Shown: in pieces, positions 1-5,641 of the stretch
How positions within the stretch are numbered: position 1 is the stretch's first letter
How the letters are laid out: each line of letters starts with the position of its first letter
Assembly: GCA_913054115.1 (NCBI GenBank)
Contig: CAJXIS010000059.1
Span: 1-9,420 of the forward strand
Source: an uncultured Acidimicrobiaceae bacterium
GTDB lineage: Bacteria > Actinomycetota > Acidimicrobiia > Acidimicrobiales > MedAcidi-G1
Reading direction: 5' to 3'
Length of the DNA: 9,420 nt
Position numbers and translations under genes: made by a program
The notes under the pieces: model-generated
Told to the model about the DNA's origin: nothing
Databases searched by the model: none
What the model saw: only the letters and a program-made list of their open reading frames with translations

Positions 1-755
1 AGCCCGTCCATGCCGCCGAGGTCCACGAAGGCACCGAAGTTGACGACGCTGGACACCACGCCCGTCCGGACCTCGCCGGGCCGCAGGTTGTTGAGGAAGT
101 CCTCGCGCTGTTCCTTCTGGGTCTCCTCGAGCCAGGCACGGCGGGAGAGCACCACGTTGTTGCGGTTCTTGTCGAGCTCGATGATCTTGGCCTGGATGGT
201 GGTGTCCATGTAGGGCTGCAGGTCGCGCACGCGACGCAACTCGACGAGGGATGCCGGCAGGAACCCGCGCAGGCCGATATCGACGATCAGGCCGCCCTTG
301 ACGACCTCGATCACGGTGCCGTCGACCATGCCGTCGCCTTCCTTGATCTCCTCGATGCGGCCCCAGGCGCGTTCGTACTGGGCACGCTTCTTGGACAGGA
401 CGAGGCGCCCCTCGCTGTCCTCGCGGTTGACCACCATGGCCTCGATGCGCTCGCCCACCGAGACGATCTCGCCGGGGTGGACCCCGTTGCGGATCGACAG
501 CTCACGCGGCGGGATGACACCTTCCGACTTGTAGCCGATGTCGAGGAGGACCTCGTCGCGGTCGACCCGGACGACGGTGCCCTCGACGATCTGGCCATCG
601 GCGACATCGACCATCGTGGCCGAGTAGGCGTCTTCCAGAGAGAGTGTTCCGAGGTCGTCGAAGACGATCTCTCGGGGGGTGTACTCGCCGTTCGAATCGA
701 AGGTCCCCATAGGGGGCGATGTGAGGGCGGAATCGGTAGCGGTCAGGTTGGTCAC
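1..755 (-). CDS. rpsA: 30S ribosomal protein S1, 5' part only (runs off the window at base 1)
   Basis: Ribosomal protein S1 binds mRNA on the 30S subunit and helps load it for initiation. The visible 251 codons translate into consecutive S1 (OB-fold) RNA-binding repeats. Repeat 1 lies at about residues 54-122 (GQIVEGTVVRVDRDEVLLDIG, ending in RLVLSKKRA), repeat 2 at about 139-210 (DGTVIEVVKGGLIVDIGLRGF, ending in NNVVLSRRAW), and repeat 3 begins near 227 with the classic VNFGAFVDLGG. I place the start at GTG 755-753, preceded by a purine-rich GAGAAAAG. An in-frame ATG at 710-708 has no Shine-Dalgarno sequence, and the 15 residues before it are coding-compatible, so the exact start is uncertain. 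The gene lies 108 nt downstream of the methyltransferase gene. In Mycobacterium tuberculosis rpsA also follows polA. The family assignment is secure; the C-terminal part is outside the window. Confidence 0.95.
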   Translation of the reverse strand, partial: MTNLTATDSALTSPPMGTFDSNGEYTPREIVFDDLGTLSLEDAYSATMVDVADGQIVEGTVVRVDRDEVLLDIGYKSEGVIPPRELSIRNGVHPGEIVSVGERIEAMVVNREDSEGRLVLSKKRAQYERAWGRIEEIKEGDGMVDGTVIEVVKGGLIVDIGLRGFLPASLVELRRVRDLQPYMDTTIQAKIIELDKNRNNVVLSRRAWLEETQKEQREDFLNNLRPGEVRTGVVSSVVNFGAFVDLGGMDG

Positions 756-797
756 GGTGGCTTTTCTCGGGGGCAGGAATCGGGGACAGGGACAGCA

Positions 798-813
798 CGC
801 ACCCGGAGGTGCG
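798..813 (-). promoter_or_regulatory. Hairpin in the rpsA 5' leader region
   Basis: A perfect 6-bp stem with a 4-nt loop (CGCACC-cgga-GGTGCG on the plus strand) lies 42 nt upstream of the GTG start of rpsA. On the rpsA-sense strand it follows a run of five T (823-819). It could be a structure in the rpsA leader or an incidental GC-rich palindrome; the sequence alone does not decide. S1 genes in Escherichia coli are autoregulated through leader structure, but I cannot show that here. Confidence 0.3.
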
Positions 814-843
814 GACCGAAAAAGCCTATCCCCAAGCCCGGGA

Positions 844-858
844 AACCCCTTCGGGGTT
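844..858 (-). terminator. Possible intrinsic terminator after the methyltransferase gene
   Basis: AACCCC-gaa-GGGGTT forms a perfect 6-bp stem with a 3-nt loop, starting 5 nt after the methyltransferase stop codon. On the minus strand only one further T follows the stem directly, and a five-T run comes about 20 nt later (823-819). It is therefore a weak or partial terminator that may separate the polA-methyltransferase transcript from rpsA. Confidence 0.4.
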
Positions 859-863
859 CGTGA

Positions 864-1643
864 TCACTTCGACCGGGTCGCCAGAAGCAGAAACTCCGGG
901 TGCTCGAGGTCGGGAGGGCGGCGTCCGTAGTCCCCCTGCGTGACCGACCAGATCGCATCGACCGTCAGCCCGACCCGGTCGGCCAGGAGTCGGAGTTCAC
1001 GGGGCGTGAAGCAACTCGTCCACAGGTCCGTCTCCCGGACGGTGCCCGCCGGATCGCGGATTTCGGTCCGCTCCCGGTTGACGCCCGAATCGACGTCGAA
1101 GTCATCGAGCTCGCCGAGGAAGCGCACCTGGAAATAGGCCGAGAACGCACTGAGTGCCAGGCGGCCACCCGGACGGACGGCGGCGGCGATGCGGCCCAGG
1201 ATGGCCTCGTCGGGATCGAGGAGCGAGGGATCCGCCGCGGGCCCACCGGCGAGGCCGAATGCGCCCTGGCACAGTGAGATGGCGGCGTCGAACTCGGCTT
1301 CGTACGCCATCTCCCTGGCGTCACCACAGACGAACGTGGCTCCGGGGGGCGCAGCGGCGACCGCCAGGTCGACGAACGTCCGTGCGACATCGACGCCGAC
1401 CACCTCGAACCCCCGACGGGCGAGTTCGTGGGCGTGCCGGCCGGGGCCACAGCCCACGTCGAGAATCCTGGCTCCCTCGTCCAGCCCCAGCACCTCGACG
1501 AGGAAGTCGACCTCCTGCACCGTTCCGTAGGTGAACGAGTAGCGGAGGTACGCCTCACCCAGATGGTCGGCCACGTCCTCGAACCAGTGGCCCGGCCCGG
1601 TGCCGGCGTTCCCGCCCGCGCCTTCGCCCGTGCCTCCGCTCAT
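864..1643 (-). CDS. Class I SAM-dependent methyltransferase of unknown substrate
   Basis: This is a 259-residue soluble Rossmann-fold methyltransferase. Motif I is ILDVGCGPGRHAHELA (about residues 60-75) with VVGVD (81-85) ending in the acidic Asp85 expected to bind the SAM ribose. CGDARE (106-111) fits the adenine-contacting motif, FDAAISLCQGAFGL fits motif IV, and RPGGRLALSAFS fits the post-motif strand. The N-terminal 18 residues are glycine-rich and look disordered; the folded part starts near HWFEDVADHLGEAYLRYSF. I chose ATG 1643-1641 because the 51 codons upstream overlap the polA 3' end in another frame and look like shadow sequence (Arg/Pro-rich). No strong Shine-Dalgarno sequence precedes it, so translation may be coupled to polA, whose stop is 34 nt upstream. 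Position between polA and rpsA does not reveal the substrate, which could be RNA, protein or a small molecule. Confidence 0.85.
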   Translation of the reverse strand: MSGGTGEGAGGNAGTGPGHWFEDVADHLGEAYLRYSFTYGTVQEVDFLVEVLGLDEGARILDVGCGPGRHAHELARRGFEVVGVDVARTFVDLAVAAAPPGATFVCGDAREMAYEAEFDAAISLCQGAFGLAGGPAADPSLLDPDEAILGRIAAAVRPGGRLALSAFSAYFQVRFLGELDDFDVDSGVNRERTEIRDPAGTVRETDLWTSCFTPRELRLLADRVGLTVDAIWSVTQGDYGRRPPDLEHPEFLLLATRSK

Positions 1644-1695
1644 GCCTTGGCGTCGGCTTCGCCGCCCCCGACCCCGGTCATCCCTTGGCGTCGGC
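1640..1695. repeat. 18-bp direct near-repeat spanning the polA stop and the methyltransferase start
   Basis: TCATGCCTTGGCGTCGGC (1640-1657) and TCATCCCTTGGCGTCGGC (1678-1695) match at 17 of 18 positions and are 38 bp apart. On the coding strand the first-transcribed copy holds the last codons and TGA of polA, and the second holds the start codon of the methyltransferase. Sequence between and beyond the copies does not match, so this is not a tandem duplication of the full 38-bp unit. Confidence 0.7.
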
Positions 1696-4377
1696 CCAGG
1701 TGTCGCCGGTGGCCACGTCGACGGCCAGGTCGACCCGAAGGTCGAAGGCGCCCGACAGGATCTCCGGGACCACACGAACCGCCTCCCCGAGCTCATCGGG
1801 AACGACCTCGAGGATGACCTCGTCGTGGACCTGGAGGATCAGCCGACTCTCCATGCCGGTGTCCTCGAGGTGCCGGTCGAGGCGGACCAGCGCCACCTTG
1901 AAGATGTCGGCCGCCAGGCCCTGGATGCCGGCGTTCATCGCCTGGCGCTCGCCCGCCTGGCGAATGTTGAAGTTCGGCGACGACAGTTCGGGGATCCGTC
2001 GTCGACGACCGAACAGGGTCTCCGTGTAGCCGCGGTCGCGGGCCTCGGCCACGGTGCGCTCCATGTAGTCGCGCACGGCCGGGAAGGCGTCGAAGTAGCT
2101 CCCGAGAATCTCGGACGCCTCCTCGACCGGAACCCCGAGCCGTTGCGAGAGACCGTACGCCTCCATGCCGTAGGCCAGCCCGTAAGCCACCATCTTGGCC
2201 CGGGACCGCAGCTCGGACGTCACGTCCTGCGGGTCGACACCCCAGGTCCGGGAAGCCACCGCCGTGTGGACGTCGTCCCCGGCCTCGAAGGCGGCGATCA
2301 GCCCCGGGTCCTCGGCTAGGTGGGCGATGCACCGCAACTCGATCTGGTTGTAGTCGGCAACGAGGAGCGTGTAGCCCTGTGCCGGCACGAACGCCCGCCG
2401 GAACGCCCGACCCGCCTCGGTCCGCACCGGGATGTTGTGGAGGTTCGGGGCGTCGGAGCTGAGGCGCCCGGTGCGGGCGACGGTCTGGTTGAACGTGGCC
2501 CGGATCCGATCGCCCTCCCCCACCTCGGCGAGAAGCCCCTCGCCGTAGGTCGACCGCAGCTTCTCGACCTCCCGGTAGGCCAGGAGGCACTCGACGACGG
2601 GGTGGTCGTCGCGCAGCCGATCGAGGGTGGCGGCATCGGTGGAGTAGCCGGTCTTCGTCTTCTTGCCGGGCGTCAGGCCGAGCTTGACGAACAGCACCTC
2701 CCGGAGCTGCTTGGTGGAGTTGACGTTGAACTCCTCCCCGGCTGCCTCGTGGATGGCGGCACGCAACCTGTCGCAGTCGGCGGTGAGCTGGTCGCGCAGG
2801 CGGGTGAGCTCGGGCACGTCGACCCCGACGCCGAGCTCCTCCATCTTCGCCAGCACCCGGACCAGCGGCAGCTCGACGTCGGCGTTGAGCCCTGCGATGC
2901 CCTGCTGGTCGATGGCGTCGAGCATCGGCTCGACCAACAACTCGATCGCCCGTGCCCGCATGGCAGCGGCGTCGGAGCCGTCGACGCTGCCGTCCGGGTC
3001 GCCGCCCAGGTCGAGTTGGCCGTCCGGCGTGCCGGACTCCGGAATCCGCCGACCGACATGGCGCTCCAGGAGCTCCTCGAGGCCGAAACGGGGATCGGCC
3101 GGATCCAGCAGGTAGGCGGCCAGGCGCGTGTCGGCGACGGGAACGACGGGATCGATGCCCAGTCGGCGGAGCGCCTTGACCAGCGGCTTGCCGTCGTGGA
3201 AGGCGACCCCGGGGCCGCCGACGCCCAGGAGGTCTGTGAGCGCGTCGGCGACCGCAGGGTCTTCGATGAGCCCCCGGTCGAGCCAGAGCACCTTGCCGTC
3301 ACCGGCCGACAGGGCCAGACCATCGAGCAGCCCGTCGCGACCACTCGGGTCGCCACCGTCCAACCCGATCGGGCCCCCGGACAACGCCGCCATGGCGGCA
3401 ACGGCCGAGGTGGCGTCCTCCGGACGCTCCACCTGCACCTCGAGGGCTTCCCCTTCGGTCCCGGCCGTGTCACCGCCCTCTCCGCCGTCGGCCGTGAAAT
3501 CCACGCCGAGCAGCTCGCCAAGGCGAACCCGGGCGGTGCGCAACTCCAGGAGGTCGAACAGGCCAACTGCCCGATCGACGTCGACCGGACCCCGCTCGAG
3601 GTCGTCGGCCGTCAACCCGAGCGGCACATCGCGCACCAGCTCCATCATCTCGACGTTGAGGCGTACCAGCCCCTCGTTCTCCTCGAGGTTCTGCCGGAGC
3701 TTCGGCGTCTGTTCGGCGGTTGCCCCGAAGATCCCATCGAGGCCGCCGTGCGCATTGACCAACTTCGCCGCCGTCTTCTCGCCCACCCCCGGGACACCAG
3801 GCAGGTTGTCCGAAGGGTCGCCCCTGAGGGCGGCGTAGAGCACATAGTCCACGGGACGGACCCCGGTGCGCTCCTCGATGCCGGCCTCGTCGTAGAGGGC
3901 GTAGTCGGAGACGCCCCGCATGTTGTAGAGCACGCGGACGTGGGGGTCCTCGACCAGCTGATAGCTGTCGCGGTCACCGGTGACGATGATCGCATCCCGT
4001 CCGGCATCCCGGGCAGTGGTGGCGAGGGTGGCCAGAACGTCGTCGGCTTCGAAGCCCTCCGCATCGACCACCCGCAAACCCAGCGCCTCGACCAGGTCGC
4101 GGACCAGGGCCAACTGCTCGTACAGGATGTCGGGCTGCTTCTCCCGATTGGCCTTGTAGGAGGCCAGGCGCTCATGTCGAAAGGTGCCACCCGGCAGGTC
4201 GAAGGCCACGGCGACCCCGTCGGGCTCGTGCTCCCGGAGCAGGGTCACCAGCATGGCGCAGAAGCCGGTGACCGCGTTCGTGACCTGCCCCGAGGCCGTC
4301 ATGAGATCGGTGGGAAGGGCGAAGAATGCCCGGTAGGTCAGGGAGTTGCCGTCGATGAGGAGCAGCGGTCGAGGCAC
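1678..4377 (-). CDS. polA: DNA polymerase I (5'-3' exonuclease plus polymerase; proofreading site degenerate)
   Basis: This family A DNA polymerase of 899 residues fills gaps in repair and processes Okazaki fragments. The N-terminal flap/5' nuclease region (about 1-290) shows LLLIDGNSLTYRAF, FEADDVLATL, IIVTGDRDSYQLV and a helix-hairpin-helix at DNLPGVPGVGEKTAAKL. The middle domain (about 310-500) aligns with a 3'-5' exonuclease but has IGLDGGD where active enzymes have DxE, so proofreading is probably lost, as in other actinobacterial PolA. The polymerase domain carries motif A VADYNQIELR (Asp675), motif B RSRAKMVAYGLAYGM (Arg724, Lys728, Tyr732) and motif C QVHDEV (Asp852, Glu853). Tyr732 stands where Escherichia coli has Phe762. 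The start is GTG 4377, giving VPRPLLLIDGN as in relatives, with AGGG 8 nt upstream. GTG 4401 is an alternative. The gene is 37 nt after the pdtaR-like gene and probably co-transcribed. Confidence 0.97.
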   Translation of the reverse strand: MPRPLLLIDGNSLTYRAFFALPTDLMTASGQVTNAVTGFCAMLVTLLREHEPDGVAVAFDLPGGTFRHERLASYKANREKQPDILYEQLALVRDLVEALGLRVVDAEGFEADDVLATLATTARDAGRDAIIVTGDRDSYQLVEDPHVRVLYNMRGVSDYALYDEAGIEERTGVRPVDYVLYAALRGDPSDNLPGVPGVGEKTAAKLVNAHGGLDGIFGATAEQTPKLRQNLEENEGLVRLNVEMMELVRDVPLGLTADDLERGPVDVDRAVGLFDLLELRTARVRLGELLGVDFTADGGEGGDTAGTEGEALEVQVERPEDATSAVAAMAALSGGPIGLDGGDPSGRDGLLDGLALSAGDGKVLWLDRGLIEDPAVADALTDLLGVGGPGVAFHDGKPLVKALRRLGIDPVVPVADTRLAAYLLDPADPRFGLEELLERHVGRRIPESGTPDGQLDLGGDPDGSVDGSDAAAMRARAIELLVEPMLDAIDQQGIAGLNADVELPLVRVLAKMEELGVGVDVPELTRLRDQLTADCDRLRAAIHEAAGEEFNVNSTKQLREVLFVKLGLTPGKKTKTGYSTDAATLDRLRDDHPVVECLLAYREVEKLRSTYGEGLLAEVGEGDRIRATFNQTVARTGRLSSDAPNLHNIPVRTEAGRAFRRAFVPAQGYTLLVADYNQIELRCIAHLAEDPGLIAAFEAGDDVHTAVASRTWGVDPQDVTSELRSRAKMVAYGLAYGMEAYGLSQRLGVPVEEASEILGSYFDAFPAVRDYMERTVAEARDRGYTETLFGRRRRIPELSSPNFNIRQAGERQAMNAGIQGLAADIFKVALVRLDRHLEDTGMESRLILQVHDEVILEVVPDELGEAVRVVPEILSGAFDLRVDLAVDVATGDTWADAKG

Positions 4378-4414
4378 GTCGCCGACCCTACTCCGGGGCA
4401 CGGACGGACCCGGA

Positions 4415-5002
4415 TCAGGATTCGGGGCGGCGCCCGTCGTCCAGCACCTGTCTCGCCACATCGGCCATGCTGGCCCGCTCGTTCATGGCGACCTGCTGGA
4501 TGAAGCGGAAGGCATCGGCCTCGGTGAGGCCTGCCTCGTCCATCAGGGCCCCCCGGGCACGGTCGATCAGCTTGCGGGCCTCGAGGCGGTCGGCGAGCGT
4601 CTGCGCCTGGTCGGTGAGTGCCCGCATCTCACGGTGCCGGGCAAGGGCGATCTCGACGGCGGGAACCAGCTCGCTGCGCTGGAACGGCTTGACGAGGTAG
4701 GCCAGCGCCCCGGCTTCGATGGCCTGGTCGATGAGGTCACGCTGGCTGAACGCCGTGAGGATCACCACGGCAGCGTCATGCGTCGCGGCGATGTGCCGGG
4801 CGACCTCGATGCCGTCCATGCCCGGCATCTTGATGTCGAGGATGACCACATCGGGATTGGTGGCGGCAACCAGCTCGAGCATCTCGTCACCCCGTCCGGT
4901 GTCACCGACGACGGTGTAGCCCTCCTCCTCGAGGGTCTCCCGCAGGTCGAGGCGGATGATCGCCTCGTCCTCGGCAAGGGCGACCCGGACCTCCTCGACC
5001 AT
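4415..5002 (-). CDS. pdtaR: ANTAR-domain response regulator, PdtaR-like transcription antiterminator
   Basis: This 195-residue two-domain protein has a receiver domain (about 5-122) with an acidic pocket Glu11-Asp12, phospho-acceptor Asp56 in VVILDIKMPGMDG, Thr83 (VVILTAF) and Lys105 (YLVKPF). A helical linker leads to a C-terminal ANTAR domain (about 128-188: ADRLEARKLIDRARGALM, then EADAFRFIQQVAMNERASMADVA). ANTAR proteins bind paired RNA hexaloop hairpins and prevent termination when phosphorylated. The architecture and the position next to polA match Mycobacterium tuberculosis Rv1626 (PdtaR), the partner of histidine kinase PdtaS; no kinase gene is in this window. ATG 5002-5000 has an excellent Shine-Dalgarno GGAGGG (5013-5008) with 5-nt spacing, located inside the last codons of the upstream small gene, whose TGA ends 1 nt before. 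The two genes are very likely translationally coupled. The symbol is given by similarity. Confidence 0.92.
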   Translation of the reverse strand: MVEEVRVALAEDEAIIRLDLRETLEEEGYTVVGDTGRGDEMLELVAATNPDVVILDIKMPGMDGIEVARHIAATHDAAVVILTAFSQRDLIDQAIEAGALAYLVKPFQRSELVPAVEIALARHREMRALTDQAQTLADRLEARKLIDRARGALMDEAGLTEADAFRFIQQVAMNERASMADVARQVLDDGRRPES

Positions 5003-5003
5003 C

Positions 5004-5294
5004 TCAGCCCTCCACGGTCATCCGGCCGAGCAACTCGTCCTGGGTCATCTCGAGCCGGAGGACCTCGGCCAGGAGATCCTCGTGGTGACGGGCCATGGCA
5101 TGTACCTGGCGTTCGGCTTCCCGACGCCCGCGCTCGGACAACGGGGTCTCGGCGACGAGGTGGCGCACCCTGGCGTCATCGGCCTCGTCGGCGAAGTGGG
5201 CGAGTTGCTCCTCGGTGACGGCCACGTCGGCACGCAGGCGCCGCAGCCGGTCACCGATCTCGCGCAACCGTCGTTCGATCAGGGGTCGTGCCAT
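5004..5294 (-). CDS. Small conserved-looking helical protein of unknown function upstream of pdtaR
   Basis: This 96-residue protein belongs to no family I recognise. It is highly charged and almost wholly helical by composition. A first heptad-rich helix spans about residues 5-47 (LIERRLREIGDRLRRLRAD and following), and a turn at ETPLSERG (49-56) is followed by a second helix from about 57 to 92 (ending DLLAEVLRLEMTQDELLGRM). It may fold as an antiparallel coiled-coil hairpin. There is no signal peptide, membrane segment, cysteine or metal motif. The TGA stop is 1 nt before the pdtaR ATG, and its last codons contain the pdtaR Shine-Dalgarno sequence, so expression is tied to the regulator. 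Its own ATG (5294) lacks a Shine-Dalgarno sequence; a TAGACT hexamer 9 nt upstream suggests leaderless or near-leaderless expression. Codon use is like that of its neighbours. That it is a real gene rests on this arrangement and on GC3 bias. Confidence 0.8.
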   Translation of the reverse strand: MARPLIERRLREIGDRLRRLRADVAVTEEQLAHFADEADDARVRHLVAETPLSERGRREAERQVHAMARHHEDLLAEVLRLEMTQDELLGRMTVEG

Positions 5295-5303
5295 GGGCCG
5301 GGA

Positions 5304-5309
5304 AGTCTA
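5304..5309 (-). promoter_or_regulatory. Candidate -10 element for the small gene-pdtaR-polA transcript
   Basis: TAGACT (TAnnnT consensus) ends 9 nt before the ATG at 5294, which would place the transcript start within about 3 nt of the start codon. That fits the absence of a Shine-Dalgarno sequence, since leaderless mRNAs are common in actinobacteria. I find no convincing -35 hexamer 16-18 nt upstream. Confidence 0.35.
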
Positions 5310-5399
5310 CGCGGGAGCGTGCCGCAGGCGGACCCGGGCGAATCCAAGGCGTTTCTCGGAGAATTCCGGCGATTTCCGACCGAAGACGGGGGAAGCGCG

Positions 5400-5483
5400 T
5401 GCCCGGGGCGGGACTCGAACCCGCAAGGCCTTTCGGCCAGAGGATTTTGAGTCCTCCGCGTCTGCCAGTTTCGCCACCCGGGC
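5400..5483 (-). tRNA. tRNA-Leu, anticodon CAA
   Basis: The minus strand folds into a complete class II (long variable arm) tRNA. The acceptor stem is GCCCGGG (5483-5477) pairing with CCCGGGC (5407-5401), with discriminator A at 5400. The anticodon arm is GAGGA-CTCAAAA-TCCTC with anticodon CAA, reading UUG leucine codons. The variable arm contains GGCC-GAAA-GGCC, and the T-arm is GCGGG-TTCGAGT-CCCGC. A73, the long variable arm and the GG-containing D-loop fit leucine identity. The 3' CCA is not encoded (the next bases are CGC), so it must be added by CCA-adding enzyme. The gene stands alone, between the divergent fabD cluster and the pdtaR block. Confidence 0.96.
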
Positions 5484-5626
5484 GCGGCGGGCAGCCTAGC
5501 GATACGGCCTACGCACCACGGCGTGGACGAAACGACCAGATGACCTCCGCTGGTCTGGCCACGAGATGGCGTTCGGTGGGCCAGACTGGCGCCGGGCCGC
5601 TATGGCCTTGGCGCCACAGCCGGCGC
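5484..5626. promoter_or_regulatory. Divergent intergenic region of tRNA-Leu and fabD with nested inverted repeats
   Basis: This stretch must hold the promoters of the leftward tRNA and the rightward fab cluster. A TAGGCT hexamer on the minus strand (5498-5493) is 9 nt from the mature tRNA 5' end and could be its -10. I cannot identify a convincing fabD promoter. Symmetry is dense in the fabD-proximal part: GACCAG (5534-5539) with CTGGTC (5550-5555), spacer 10; TCTGGCC (5554-5560) with GGCCAGA (5579-5585), spacer 18; CCAGACTGG (5581-5589); and the direct repeat TGGCGCC at 5587-5593 and 5609-5615, 22 bp apart. These are candidate operator sites for a fatty acid synthesis regulator, by inference only. 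Confidence 0.4.
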
Positions 5627-5632
5627 AGGAGG
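5627..5632 (+). promoter_or_regulatory. Shine-Dalgarno sequence that fixes the fabD start
   Basis: A perfect AGGAGG lies 9 nt upstream of ATG 5642. It decides between this start and the long open extension back to 5288, which would run through the antisense of the tRNA gene. Confidence 0.85.
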
Positions 5633-5641
5633 AACCCTTCC

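Noticed and set aside
311..798. Two 98-codon minus-strand open frames in the rpsA region
   Set aside because: Both are out-of-frame shadows of rpsA, whose true frame runs off the left edge and contains three S1 repeats.
1644..1796. N-terminal extension of the methyltransferase into polA
   Set aside because: The 51 extra codons overlap conserved polA C-terminal codons in another frame and have Arg/Ser/Pro-rich shadow composition. ATG 1643 follows the polA stop by 34 nt.
4378..4461. N-terminal extension of PolA to an ATG at 4461
   Set aside because: It would overlap the pdtaR 3' end, and family members begin a few residues before LLLIDGNSL. GTG 4377 fits; GTG 4401 is kept only as an alternative.
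2320..4503. A 727-codon open frame on the plus strand opposite polA
   Set aside because: It is a shadow of polA. High GC3 on one strand makes stop codons rare in one antisense frame; the translation has no recognisable domain and polA motifs are unambiguous on the other strand.
5440..5446. Possible tRNA intron or altered anticodon in the tRNA-Leu gene
   Set aside because: The anticodon loop is a regular 7 nt (CTCAAAA) closed by a 5-bp stem; the extra length of the gene is fully explained by the class II variable arm.
5288..5641. N-terminal extension of fabD by 118 codons
   Set aside because: It would read through the antisense of the tRNA-Leu gene, is Arg/Pro-rich without family similarity, and ATG 5642 has a perfect AGGAGG and begins directly with the FabD motif.
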